Assembly (NCBI GenBank): GCA_010279815.1 | Contig: QEOQ01000041.1 | Location: 499,048-563,047, forward strand | Direction of reading: 5' to 3' | Source of the DNA: Brachionus plicatilis | Taxonomy: Eukaryota; Rotifera; Eurotatoria; Ploima; Brachionidae | Length of the DNA stretch: 64,000 nucleotides | Shown: one piece after another, positions 38,501 to 48,424 of the stretch | How positions within the stretch are numbered: position 1 is the first letter of the stretch | Layout of the letters: every line of letters starts with the position of its first letter | The notes under the pieces: generated by a model | What the model was told of the DNA's origin: nothing | The model's input: only the letters and a program-made list of their open reading frames with translations | The model's database searches: none | Program-made: the position numbers and the translations under genes

Positions 38501-41500
38501 AAGCTTAAATTGAATTTTTAAAATTACTATTTATTTAGATTTAATTTTAAAAAAATAAACGTAATTATAAAAATAATAAGTTTTTTAAAGACCTTTAGAG
38601 ACAGACTCACAAGAATCCTGGTAAAATATGTAAATGAGTTAATTTTCGAAAATAAAATATATGAGATGACAAACTTGGAATCTTAAGTTAGTTTCAAAAT
38701 GTCTTAAATTTTCTAATTTATCTTCCTTAATGCAATGGGTTCTAATTTCAAAAATAAATAAACTGAAGTTTTGAATTTCTTTACCATTCATTAACTAAAA
38801 AATTATTTTTGACATATTCAAATATTTTTATGAATATTCAAAGTATTTTAATTAATTGATAAATCAATTTATTTCATCTTTTAAAAATTTTTGAATTTCA
38901 ATTCGATTCAATTTAGAACATCAATAAAGCTTGATAAAAATAATAATTTTCCTTGAGACCTCAAAAATTTTTTAACAACCGAATATAATTTAAAAGAAGG
39001 TTTTAAACCATAAATGAATAATAATCAGGCTATGGAATCTATAATGTAAAAATTTTGTTTAAAAAATTAGACAATTTGTTTATATCAACTAATTAAATAT
39101 AAAGTGAGTTAATATTTTGGAGCAAATAGGATTATTTTTTTTGATTTTAATTAGTTAAAAAAATAAATAAAATTTTTTATTAAAATTCTTACGTGTTGTT
39201 TGTTGATCAATTTTTACATAAACTATGGCGTCCGGAATGGCAAAAATACGACCTTTACTGTTAAGAGCCTCGCATGAATAAGCACCGGCGTCTGTGATTC
39301 TTGCATCAGTGATTGTAAGAGTGCCAACACCGTTTTCGTTCGAAGAAGTACATCGTGGTTCTTCACAAACATGGCCCCAATTAAGACGCCAATTGATGTA
39401 TGGAGCAGGAAAGCCTGAAGCTTCGCAAGTAATTGTGAACGTATGACCTAATATTACAGTCACATTTCGGACTGGACCTCGAATTATTGAAGGTTTTTCT
39501 TTGAAAATAAAATTTAGTTTTATATAAATTTTTTGCTTTTATTTTTTAATTACCACATCCAATCTCATCACTTTGATCCAAGCAGTCATATTCACCGTCA
39601 CAGACAAAACCTTTTAAAACGCACTGTTGTTGATTTCTGCACAAGAACTCGTGAGTTTTGCATATTTCACCCGGTCTAGGCTCAGCTTAAGTAAAAAATT
39701 TTGTTAATTAAAAATTTAAAGCAATTTGACAACTATAACTAGGTTTATTTTTATTTAATTAAGAAAAATTCTGCTCAAAATTGAACTCTTCTTTAATTGA
39801 ATTCAAAAATGACCAGCTTAGGTCTTGAAAAGAAACTATGTTTTCATGCATTAATAAAACATCTAAGGTACTAAAATGTTGACTGAAATAAGAGTCAACT
39901 ATTTAATACTAAAAATAGCTCATCAAATCTAAGAATCTTTAGACTTCTTACCATTGTAGTATGCTTTTAGTTTTTTGGTAAAAAATAAGAATTTAATGTT
40001 AATTTGAATTAAATTTTGACTTACGGCATTGATCTTCATCAGAATTGTCACCACAGTCGTTTTCTCCATCACAGTACCAAATTTTTTGAATGCATTTTTG
40101 ATTTCTGCACTGTTTTTCATTTGGCTCACATCCTTAAAGGACAATTATTAATTAAATTCGTTTCCTAGTTAGGTTTATTTGTGTCAGTATAAATGTGTAA
40201 GGAGGTTAGGTATTCGAACAGTTAAGATCAGATATTCATTCATTTTTTAAACTAATAGATTATTCTTTTTGGAAATTAACTTACTTCCATCACTAGAGCC
40301 TTTTTTTTTGTTTAAAAAAAATTTAAATACAAAATAAAAAAAAATGAAGTTAAGAAGTTTACCTCCACAGTTTGATTCATCTGAGCCGTCCGAGCAGTCA
40401 GTTCTACCATCACAAAGACCCGATCTTGGAATACATTCACCATTTCTGCAAGTGGCCTGATCGATGTCACATACTAATTTAATTAAAATCAAAAATCGAA
40501 AAAAAAAATTGTTAATTTTACCTGGTGTCTCATATATCGGGGGTCTGGGTGCTGAAAAAATTTTTTATAAAATAAACCAAATAAAATTTTTAACTTTTTT
40601 TTACTATTTTCAGGGGCTTCGTGTTTAAGTTCAAATTGAACAGTTTCTTTTTGTCTACCGACCAACACAACACAATCATAGTATCCTGAATCTGCCGGAT
40701 TTGCACCGTAAATTGTCAATTTGGAAGATTTTCCCAATGGAGCTTGAGATGTTTCGGTTGTAGTGATTACAAATTTTGATCCAGATTCAATTTCTTGCTT
40801 TCTTGGTGTATACCATTTGACTTCTAACTCATTTCCATTAGTCATCGCTTCGCAAACTTGCTCTATGGTGTCTTGACTTTTGTAGTTTATAACCGGATTT
40901 GATATATAAGCTCTTATTGCATATTTATCTTAAGAGTAAATTTAGATCACATTTTTTTTAAAAATTAACAAAAAAAATTACATTCATCTTGATTTGGCTG
41001 GGTAGTTTGTGCTGGCATTTGAGTAGTTGCTGGAGTATTTTCTTGTATTCCTGTTCTTTCTACATACAATTCAATAGCGTCTCTTCGACCATCTTCCAAC
41101 TCACATTCATAAATGCCACTGTCTTTGGGTTTCAAGTAATACAAATACAGCTTTCCATTGTATTCTCTGCTATAATCAGTAATATTCTTCAATAAAAAAA
41201 AAAAATTGTTAAATTTTATTTTAAATATTTTTTGAAAATTTTGAAAAAAAAATCTCACATTGTCAAGTCGTTTCCATTTGACATTTTGTTCATTTGAAAA
41301 GTCACACTCAATCTCAGCATTTGAGTCTTCTGGTACATTTTTGTATTTTTTTCGACCATCTGAAGTGCTCGATCCCGAGCTTGGTCTTTCCACAGTTTGA
41401 GCTTCAACAAAAAAATTGGTTAAACATCTGAGCAAAATAACTTTTTTATTTTTCTAGCTTACCAATATTAACTGTCAGTGATTTTACTTTGTAATTGCTT

Positions 41501-42549
41501 CGATCTGATGGAAAACCATAGCATAAATAAGTGCCCGCATCACTTCGCTTGACATTTTCAATACGAATTTTGATAAAACCAGAATCGGATTGATTCACTG
41601 GTTCCTGGTCTTTATAGACTAGAAGATTAAGATTTTCATAAGGACCCCTGACTTGGCAAGAGAACTCGAGGATGCCATTTTCTTGAATGATCACCTCTTC
41701 AACATCAGGATCAACATCCAAGACCAGAGAATCAGGACTGGTGATTTCAATTTGTTCGGTTGTAGTTTGAATAGGTGCTGGTGTAGTTTCAATTGATTGA
41801 CTCGTAATCTCGACACAATTAGCCTCATCGCTTGAGTCCAAGCAGTCAATGTTACCATCACATCTCAGAGATATATTCAGACAAAGTAAATCGCATTTAA
41901 ACTCGTCTGGACCACATTCAATAAATGCCATCGGTTGCATACTAAAATCAATTGTTTCCGAGTCTCCGCTATTCTCGTCGTCTTCCAATGCACCCATTTG
42001 ACCAGTTTCATCAATCTCAGTAATTTCAACTGTACTGTCTTCTTTAATATCTAGATTGTCCTCAGCATGTTCAGCTCTTCTCAAATTATCAACAGAATGT
42101 GTTTCAGTAATTAACTCGTTTTGAGAATCTTCGGTGACTGAGTCCAAATTTTGCTCACTATTTGCTTCTAAAATTTCATTTTGGTCATCTAACAAAACAT
42201 TTTCTGATTGTTCATCATTGACCAGATCATTCTCTGTGGTGTTCTGTGATGTTCTTTGAGCCTCACCATTTAAATTCTCTTCATAATCATGATCCTGGAT
42301 ATTGGCCTCAGTTAAAAGATCAAATTGCTGATCATGATGCAATTCAGATTGTTTTTCCAAGGCAACTTCGGCAACGCCATCAGATGTAGCATGATCGTCA
42401 TAGTAGTAATCAGAGCTTGGCACTTCATTACCACTGACGCCATCAGTTATGGAGATGTCTCCGAAATAATCAGCTTGAGCATGTGCAGTCGTTGACAAAA
42501 CTAGAAGAAATCCTGCTAGCAGGACGATACGCAAATTGAGTAATTTCAT
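14550..42549 (-). CDS. Giant perlecan-like basement-membrane proteoglycan, about 33 exons
   Basis: One gene chained by hand. Exon boundaries use GT-AG sites, and almost every intron is phase 1. The order is signal peptide, acidic region, LDLa, three Ig, three LDLa, one Ig, laminin-EGF half, laminin-IV, laminin-EGF half, about 36 Ig, laminin-G, EGF-like fragment. LDLa plus laminin-IV plus an Ig array plus C-terminal laminin-G is diagnostic of perlecan (HSPG2, Trol, UNC-52), a secreted scaffold of basement membranes. Summed exons give 15,052 bases, one more than a multiple of three. The surplus maps to the A9 run at 21463-21471; without it the protein would be about 5,016 residues. Compared with vertebrate perlecan, the laminin-IV (1 versus 3) and laminin-G (1 versus 3) modules are reduced and the Ig array is nearly doubled. 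No SEA domain was recognised. Exon details are in the separate entries. The half from 30.1 to 42.5 kb is firm; the more divergent half below 30 kb belongs to it by splice phase and domain order. Confidence 0.88.
15212..19757 (-). CDS. Perlecan exons 24-31: divergent Ig array
   Basis: Exons are 19706-19757, 19251-19529, 18604-19188, 18190-18549, 17788-18144, 17429-17731, 15729-16376 and 15212-15661. Exon 24 is only 52 bases: it enters in phase 0 and supplies the B strand EAFSIQCQS of an Ig whose C strand (VDIEWFNFN) is in exon 25. The rest repeat the C-strand-to-next-B-strand pattern in phase 1 ([80 protein letters not shown]). The exon 30 donor GTTTCT is weak; the others are ordinary. Composition is strongly A+T-driven and the linkers are poorly conserved, so the domains were found mainly by their Cys-Trp-Cys spacing. 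About ten Ig folds are encoded. Confidence 0.8.
16377..17428 (-). other. Perlecan intron (1.05 kb)
   Basis: No coding signal on either strand. Splice phases of the flanking exons agree. Confidence 0.5.
19758..21439 (-). other. Perlecan intron (1.7 kb) with an (ATT)n microsatellite
   Basis: No coding exon recognised. It holds the ATT microsatellite at 20521-20556. A plus-strand ORF at 21083-21319 has no support. Confidence 0.55.
20521..20556. repeat. (ATT)n microsatellite
   Basis: About 11-12 uninterrupted ATT units, with slight irregularity at the right end. Confidence 0.95.
21440..22141 (-). CDS. Perlecan exon 23, broken by an A9 run
   Basis: Encodes the end of one Ig ([18 protein letters not shown]) and one complete Ig ([27 protein letters not shown]), then a basic linker rich in Lys and Arg. 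The frame runs into TAA at 21450-21452 just after an A9 run (21463-21471). A strong donor, GTAAGT, lies at 21434-21439. In the frame as written the donor would be reached in phase 1 but behind two stop codons (TAA, TAG). With one A fewer it is reached in phase 0 with no stop, exactly what the next exon (19706-19757, phase-0 acceptor) needs. It could be an assembly or allelic indel, slippage in transcription or translation, or a true terminal exon giving a shorter protein; an AATAAA lies about 110 bases further on. Confidence 0.75.
22197..26929 (-). CDS. Perlecan exons 17-22: divergent Ig array
   Basis: Exons are 26651-26929, 26122-26385, 25768-26070, 25093-25716, 22894-23280 and 22197-22841, all phase 1 at both ends. 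Each begins in the C strand (for example [33 protein letters not shown]) and runs through the F-strand cysteine ([34 protein letters not shown]) to the B-strand cysteine of the next domain (VELECQT, VTLKCTQ, VILRCIS). The exon unit is thus offset from the Ig domain by half a fold. Lys, Asn, Ile and Phe are enriched, reflecting stronger A+T drift than in exons 1-14. Membership of this gene rests on perfect phase continuity with exon 16. Confidence 0.85.
23281..25092 (-). other. Perlecan intron (1.8 kb)
   Basis: Nothing recognisable on either strand. Acceptor and donor phases on both sides agree, so no missing exon is needed. Confidence 0.55.
26930..30134 (-). other. Long perlecan intron (3.2 kb)
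   Basis: No Ig-like exon was found on either strand. It contains a short palindromic tandem repeat at 27761-27820 and otherwise only A+T-rich sequence. It separates the well-conserved 5' half of the gene from the divergent 3' half. Confidence 0.6.
27761..27820. repeat. 20-bp tandem repeat of TTTACG/AAATTTAC type
   Basis: Two exact 20-bp copies (27761-27780 and 27781-27800), then a third diverged copy to 27820. The unit is nearly self-complementary. A related GTAAATTTACGTAAATT stretch occurs about 100 bases before it, at 27652. Confidence 0.75.
30135..30851 (-). CDS. Perlecan exons 15-16 with an alternative early stop
   Basis: Exon 15 (30474-30851) completes one Ig ([17 protein letters not shown]) and begins the next, ending CRP-G at a phase-1 donor. 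Exon 16 (30149-30409) begins [10 protein letters not shown], carries [10 protein letters not shown] and ends ECQP-G at the donor GTGAGG. If that donor is not used, translation runs five codons on and stops at TAA 30135-30137. The next acceptor, 3.2 kb away at 26929, continues in the right phase. Both a long form and a truncated form ending inside the Ig array are therefore possible. An AATAAA lies on the minus strand near 29817-29822. Confidence 0.85.
30852..31953 (-). other. Perlecan intron (1.1 kb)
   Basis: No coding exon or element recognised. Phases of exons 14 and 15 agree across it. Confidence 0.55.
31954..35379 (-). CDS. Perlecan exon 14: 3.4-kb exon with 11 Ig domains
   Basis: A single 3,426-base exon, phase 1 at both ends, encoding about 1,142 residues and roughly 11 Ig domains of the intermediate (I-set) kind with the usual W and the DSGxYxC motif. 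The first Ig ([19 protein letters not shown]) has lost both cysteines; the others keep the pair. Short Thr/Pro/Gln linkers occur after Ig4, Ig6 and Ig9. Codon use is much less A+T-biased here than in the gene's 3' half. Having no intron contrasts sharply with the one-intron-per-Ig layout downstream. Confidence 0.95.
35380..36281 (-). other. Perlecan intron (0.9 kb)
   Basis: A+T-rich, nothing recognised. It joins exons 13 and 14 in phase 1. Confidence 0.55.
36282..37206 (-). CDS. Perlecan exon 13: end of laminin-EGF and three Ig domains
   Basis: Begins SCAPGYRRS, completing the laminin-EGF repeat cut by the laminin-IV domain. Three Ig folds follow. The first lacks its B-strand cysteine ([10 protein letters not shown]) but keeps SGNYTCYIT. 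The second is canonical ([19 protein letters not shown]). The third lacks both cysteines ([19 protein letters not shown]). Phase-0 acceptor, phase-1 donor. Confidence 0.92.
37266..38117 (-). CDS. Perlecan exons 11-12: laminin-EGF half and laminin-IV domain
   Basis: Exon 11 (38044-38117) carries TCDPNGSYN and PPCQCR. Exon 12 (37266-37991) carries [18 protein letters not shown], then a laminin-IV (LamB) domain of about 170 residues ([42 protein letters not shown]), and ends in [13 protein letters not shown], the start of the split laminin-EGF repeat that follows every laminin-IV domain. The two introns around exon 12 are phase 0, unlike the phase-1 rule elsewhere. Only one laminin-IV copy exists; mammals have three. 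Confidence 0.95.
38118..39192 (-). other. Perlecan intron (1.1 kb)
   Basis: Nothing recognised. It joins the conserved Ig (exon 10) to the laminin block. Confidence 0.55.
39193..39498 (-). CDS. Perlecan exon 10: the conserved Ig next to the laminin block
   Basis: One 102-codon phase 1-1 exon encodes a whole Ig domain: [42 protein letters not shown], then a strand resembling [12 protein letters not shown]. The INWRLNWGH segment is a hallmark of the Ig domain between the LDLa and laminin modules in perlecans of flies, nematodes and vertebrates. It is one of the strongest single pieces of identity evidence in the gene. Confidence 0.95.
39554..40928 (-). CDS. Perlecan exons 4-9: Ig3 and LDLa2-4
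   Basis: Exon 4 (40605-40928) encodes Ig3 ([27 protein letters not shown]). Exon 5 (40522-40551) is a 30-base Pro-rich linker. Exons 6 (40363-40473), 8 (40025-40132) and 9 (39554-39685) each encode one complete LDL-receptor class A module, with the calcium-site signatures [22 protein letters not shown] and [11 protein letters not shown]. Between exons 6 and 8 there may be a 15-base microexon (40285-40299, Ser-Ser-Asp-Gly) that keeps the phase. Its acceptor follows a pure A run rather than a pyrimidine tract, so it may be optional or false. Every module exon is symmetric (1-1), so each could be skipped without changing the frame. Confidence 0.9.
40982..42549 (-). CDS. Perlecan exons 1-3: signal peptide, acidic region, LDLa1, Ig1-2
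   Basis: Exons are 41463-42549, 41259-41401 and 40982-41186. The chosen start is the ATG at 42547-42549, because a hydrophobic signal peptide ([13 protein letters not shown], then AHAQA as the likely cleavage region) follows at once. An in-frame ATG 22 codons upstream would bury it. About 190 residues rich in Glu, Asp, Asn and Ser follow, acidic and probably disordered. The LDL-receptor class A module runs from ECGPDEFKC to SSDEANC with its six cysteines. Ig1 ([10 protein letters not shown] to DAGTYLCYG) lies in the same exon. Ig2 ([26 protein letters not shown]) is split between exons 2 and 3 by a phase-0 intron. Exon 3 ends in a Thr/Pro/Gln-rich linker. The acidic region holds only a few Ser-Gly pairs, so glycosaminoglycan attachment there is uncertain. 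Confidence 0.93.
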
Positions 42550-45500
42550 CTCAATTGGGTGCTTGAAGGGTAGGCCAGATAATTTTCTTAATATTTTTTT
42601 TTCTAAATTAGCCAAAGTCTGGCAAGTCTAAAAATTAAAAAAAAATTAAAAAATAACTAATCCCGAAATAAATAGAAAATATTTATAAATTTAATAAAAT
42701 TGGTTTAGAAAAAAATATCACGTTTACTGATCAAAAAAGAAAACAACAATTCAAAATTCCGGTGGCAAATATTAATCTCAAGATGATTCGTGATTTGAAT
42801 CGATTCGACCAAAGCATGGCCATAATCTTGTTGGAAATGAAAAAAAAAATCCACTAACAATCTAGTCTTATTTAATAAAATTTTATTTTTGCTACAACTA
42901 AACATAACTTGTTTTGCTTTAATTAAAATTCGGGTGCTTAAAACAACACTTTGTATTTGAGATTATTCTGTGATTGTTTTTCTTTAGGATACGAAATACA
43001 ATTTCAAAAATTAAATTGTTCATTTGATATTATTAGATTGTATGTGATTGAATTTTCTAAGCTTTTAGGTAAGCTCTAATTTATGAGCTTCCAGTTCTAA
43101 GGAAATATATCATCTCTTCACATTAACAATTTAAATTTTCTAAAAATAAATCTTTAATTAAAAAACATGATTTAAGCTATGCTTTTTGTGTCTAGATTTT
43201 GATTGAAGGAAGTGAAAATAAATTGATAAAAGACTAATAAAACTCTCATGATAAATGGGACCATTTGGCTTTGTTTGCTTATTTTATTTGAGCATCACTT
43301 TATCAACAGTGTTATTTTAACAAAAGTTGTAAATCATGATGTTTACTATCTTAAAAGTAATAGTCAAGTGAAACAAGTAGTACGAGATAATTCAATTATC
43401 AATGGCTTTAATGTTCATGAGTCCACACTGTTGCCACTATTTGAATAAAAAAAAAGCAAACTAATTTTTAAAAGGTTAAATTTTTGATATTTAAAACTTT
43501 GAGTCTGATTGTAAATAGACAAAACCTGGCTTAAAATAAACGATTAAAAAACAAAACCCAGCAACAACAACTAAAAAGTTGATTTGTTCCATATTTTGTG
43601 ATAATTAACTTCTTGAATAATGATGGTCAGTTTTAACTTTCTAACATTTTAAGTTCAATTTCAAATATTTATATAACCAAAAATTTATATTTGTTGAAAT
43701 ATGGTCTTTTAACTAAAAAAATAAAAACTCAATATTTGTTTATGTTTTTTTTTAAATATAGAACTATTTAAATATCTAACCCATTTACAGATTTTAGCAA
43801 AAAACCCTTGAACATAACTATGAACAAGTTATATTTAAATATTTTTTCTTGTAATTACTTTATTTAAGCGTTTAACCAAAATGCTACATTGAGTTTAATA
43901 GTCTCATTGAAGCACTTGAGTTCCTGACTGACGCCTAGTTCCATTAACTTGACTAAACTTGATACAAAGTTGCATTCCTTGGGGCGTACTGGAGCCAAAT
44001 TTTAATCGGTCCGGTCTATTGAAACTCTACTAGAATTACAAGTTATGATAGTTAAATATTGGAGAACAGGTCTTATTTAAATTAAATATTTGGATAAATA
44101 ATTAAAGAATTTTAGAGACGCTTGTTAACAAGAGAAGCTGAGATTAAATTCTTTTTTTTTCAAATAACTGGTGAATTTATTAAAATTGAACTTAATTTGT
44201 GGTATCGGCAGATACCAAATTGCGCAATAGCTCAAGCGATCCGATTCGAATGTGACCTGAAAGCTATTTGCAAAATGTTTAGCTAAATTCAGCTACATTT
44301 ATGTAACAAGATTTAACAAAAAAAAGTTTATTTAAAGCTTGGCTTTGTATAAAATTCATTAGATTAAGTAAACTGATTGATGATGAAGATCTCATAAAGA
44401 ATGATTTTCTTGAGTTTATAAATAATATAGTGTATTTATAAGCTTTGAAATTGCTTAATTATCATTTGGGTAACTAAACTAAAAGCATATTCTGAAAAAA
44501 GACTTTGATTAATGGTCTTTTTTAAATTGTAAAAAGATTTTTTTTAATTTTTATCTTAGAAAAAATTCCAAATCTGAACGACATATGTTTTTCTTTATTT
44601 TGTTAGATTTTTTTGTTGTTGATGTTTTTATCAATTGAAAATTTTCTAAATTTGAAAAATATTTATGTCATTTGAATCATCTATCATTTTACTCTATGAC
44701 CAACTATTCCAAAAAATAGAACAGCTTCAGTTGAACTAGCGCCGAATAAAAGAAAATCTGAAAATAGAAAAAAATAAATGAAAAATTTAATTCTCCTCTT
44801 GATTAGGAAAAATTTGGAATTTAGCGCTAAATTAGCTTTTAATAAACTTCTGCTGGTTAAGAGCCATTTTGACTATGCCAAAATATTAAAACAAAAAAAT
44901 AGACTCTCAACTTTTTTCTAAATGGCTTTTATTAAAAGTAGTACCAGCTTTGAATATTTTTGAGAATTTAAAAAAATATTAGCTCAAAAGTTGAAGTTGG
45001 CAACAATATTTATATGTTTTTCTCATACTCAATATCTCTGCTATTCTCCGGAATTTCGAAAGCCTTATCTTACATTTGCAAAGCTGTCAGATTAATTAGA
45101 CTTGGCTCGGTAATTAATCCGATAAATTACATAAATAGTAGATCTACTAAATTTAAATTCTTTTTTTTTCTCCTAACTATTATCTTATCACTCAAGCTTT
45201 TAATTCTAAAAAATCCGCGAATAGTAAAGATCAAAAAATTAAAATCATATTCATTATTTTTTCGCTTGTTAATTTAGAAAAAAATCGAATAAACCTAAAG
45301 AGACCTAGATTCTTGATGCTCGGAGTCGTTTGTTCAAACATTCAGCAAGCAATAACAAACTTTAAATGACACCTCGACAAGAGATTAAGTATTTTTGTTT
45401 CAAAGAAAAACAAGCTCGAAAATCCACTAATATCCCTGTCTATTAAAATCCCTAATTAACTAGAAATAAAAGATAACTAATTCTTAAACAATTGAAAAGC

Positions 45501-47149
45501 TTCGAAATTCTTTTTTTCAAATTTTAATTTAATTATTTCTATTTTAAACCATTTCACCTGTTTTTTGCTTTAAAATTAATTGTAAACACTGTTTTTTTCC
45601 TTTTAAAAATCAGTCATATAAATTAAATTCTTCAAATTTTTATTTTGAAATTTTGCTGCCGTGGCCTTTAAAAAATAATCGCTTTTTCTTCCAAAAAATA
45701 AAAAGAATAAAATTCTTAAGAAAGCTGAAAATTATTTTTTTTATTTAAATTAACAGAAAAAGGCTATTATGCAATCAAAATTTGTAAACCATTTCAATTG
45801 TATTCCTTACCATTTTTGTTTTCGATTATAGCCTCCTTAACAAAAGCAAAGTTTAATCTTCTGAACTATTTCCCCTGCTAAATTCTTGCTTTGGACCTGA
45901 AGGCAAATAACTCAAGGAGCAAAGCTTATCTTATATTTAATAAATTTGCAAATTTTTAAGATTAAAAAAATTTATTTCTACTTTTTTCAAGAAACAAGGA
46001 GCAAAATCATAATAAAAATGCCCAAAGCCCAAAATATTTGTGGAAAAATCAAAAATCTGCCTATTGAAAAATTTATCGATTGAACTTTAAAGTAAAAAGA
46101 ATTAAAAATTTGGCAAGCTTACATATATATTTTATTTTTTTAGTTTTGGCAGGTAATAGATAGCTTAACACATGTTTTATGACTATGGGCTTTCGTAGGA
46201 AGTAAAAAAAAATTAAGCCAATTAAACGTATGCTATATTTTTGGAACAAAATAGCTAAAACTTACTTCTGTACTTAAATCAAAAATTTGATTTAATTTTT
46301 TTGGCTGAAAAATGGGTTGGTACAATCAATTTTAATTAAAAAAATTATTTTAGAGAAATTTTTGTTTTGATCATGAAATTTTTTTTTGTTATGAAAAAAC
46401 TTCTTTTGATCTTTTTATAAGAAGCTTTTCGGTAAGATTTTAGAAATTGATATTAAAAATATTCAGGATAAAATCGATCAATTGAATGAAAAATCAGCAT
46501 AACAGAAATGCCCAGTAACGTATTAGGTAACCATAATCATATTTTTAAAGAATTTTAATATGAAAAATAGCTTATCTTCTGGATTAAGAAAAATAGATGA
46601 TCTAAAGAAAATAAACACATGGAAACTGCTCTACTAATATAGGGTATTGCTTTTTTTTTAAGATATCATAAATTTGCCTAGCTTTGTAGTCATAAAAATA
46701 CCAGGAAAAGGATAAATATCTATTTAGGAGTAAATTATTGCCAAATTTTGATATATTCCAAAAAAGTTTGTTCCGCATTAATAATTTTAAAATCCAAATG
46801 TTAGATAAAATTTTCTTTTTCTAAAAATCAATGATGAAAATATTGAATTTTAAGAAATATAAATAGATTTTAATTTTGTTTATTTTTCAATTTTGCTTTT
46901 TCAAAAATAAATAAATTTATTAATTAGATCAAAAATTTGTGTTTTGAACAAACAGTCTTGAGCAGAAAAATCTCTGTACCGTAATCATTTACTTCATTTG
47001 TATTAGGTAAATATTATAAACGGACTTTATAATTGGACTAACCTTAAAGATACAACAAATTTTATATAATAATTATTTTTAGAACGGTTTAATACCATTT
47101 GGTCTCTATGAGTCGTGCAATTAGATAAATGCTTGTGGATTTTTGCTTT
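42550..47149. other. Upstream region of the perlecan gene and intergenic DNA
   Basis: A pyrimidine-TTTTTAG acceptor-like site lies on the minus strand near 42629, before the perlecan start, and may receive a 5'UTR exon or spliced leader. The remainder has no supported gene. A less A+T-biased island at 43905-44035 and a 7-bp-stem hairpin at 44201-44218 are the only visible irregularities. Confidence 0.45.
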
Positions 47150-47363
47150 AAGAAATGCAATTTCATTTTATTCTTATCATTTTTTAAATGATAACACATA
47201 ACATAATTTATTAGGAGAGCTGAAAATTACGATGAAATTTTTTTTAATTAATTAGATTTTAAGAGTCATTTTTGTTGAAAGAAAAATTAAGCGTTTATTC
47301 ATTTTGAAAAATTTATTTATGAATTTAAAATTTTTTTTGTCAAGTTAAAAAATGATTAGACAC
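47150..47363. mobile_element. Short non-autonomous repeat, deletion derivative of the 55983-56533 element
   Basis: Positions 47150-47290 match 55983-56123 almost base for base (one mismatch seen), and 47291-47363 match 56461-56533 closely. The copy therefore equals the longer relative with its inner 337 bases removed. Near one end lies a perfect 9-bp stem with a TTT loop (47174-47194). No coding capacity. The family is unnamed; the terminal hairpin would suit a Helitron-type or other non-autonomous element. Confidence 0.75.
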
Positions 47364-48424
47364 GAGTTTTAATAATTCTAAAAAGTCCATTTATCTATCT
47401 TTAATTTTGTTTTATGGCATTGAAATATTTTTTTTTCTGAAATTTTTGAATTTATTTCAAAATTAAAAATCTTAGAATTTTTAATTGGACATTAAAATCC
47501 AGCATAGCCGAAATATTTAACACTAGATAGGCCAAATTTATTTTACCGTAAAAGCCCAAATTGGGAAAAAACCAATTTTAAATTCTGCTATAATTAAGTC
47601 AAATTTTGTTTTTTTTTTTTACCAATAAAGTTTTTTTTTATTTTAAATATGGTATGTTCTATTGGGTATTATAAAAATTTTAAATACAATTTTGAAAATG
47701 CATTGAAAATGTGCGATGGTTATATTATTGAGATATATTTTATTTTAGAAATATTTGGAGAAATTTTTGCAATGTCGCTCAATTGAAATTAAATTTAGTG
47801 TTTCGAACATAGATTATTTAGTTTTAGAAAATTTTAAGAGAAAAAAATACAATTCTATTACTTTACTTTACTTTTATCAATTCTAAATAAAATTTTTGAT
47901 CTTTTGACTGTTGAAAAAGGCAATTATTTAACTACCTTAAAGTTTTTTTTTTAATTTAAGTTGGTTTGATTTAATTTTATACTCAAAGCTTTAAAGAATT
48001 AAAAAAATTTTAATTAAAGTACAATTTATATAAAATTTAATGAATATGCTATCATTTTCATATTGAATGTTTCTCAATCACAATTTGCCTAAAAATCTTA
48101 AAATTCAACTGAGAAAATATAATACATGAAATTAAGGTTACGATTAAAGAAATATTGAGATTCAAATCGAACCAATGTCAAATTAATCAGAGGTTTAAAA
48201 ATCATTTGGATATTTAAATTCGAGATTTCTTTTAAGCAATGTGATCTAGAGATCAGAATTGGAGTTTTTTAACAATTAGAGCTTAATTTTTAATTAATTT
48301 GAATAAATTAATGATTAATTAGTCTTTTATTAAAATTTCTATAAAAATAAAAAATTTTTTAAAAAATTATCTTAAACTAAATAATTTATGTTTAATAAAA
48401 ACATATAAAAATATAAAACCCACT
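47364..48424. other. Intergenic DNA without recognised features
   Basis: A+T-rich sequence with homopolymer runs; nothing seen on either strand. Confidence 0.5.

Noticed and set aside
43248..43448. A 66-codon plus-strand ORF near the perlecan 5' end
   Set aside because: A+T-driven composition, no homology, no splice context; lengths like this arise by chance here.
44201..44260. A tRNA gene suggested by a hairpin, TAGCTCAAGCG and GATTCGAAT
   Set aside because: The A-box-like and B-box-like sequences are only about 20 bases apart and no cloverleaf can be formed.
45014..45277. An 87-codon ORF with a hydrophobic start
   Set aside because: Composition equals that of random frames in this DNA (Leu, Ile, Phe, Ser), and no domain was seen.
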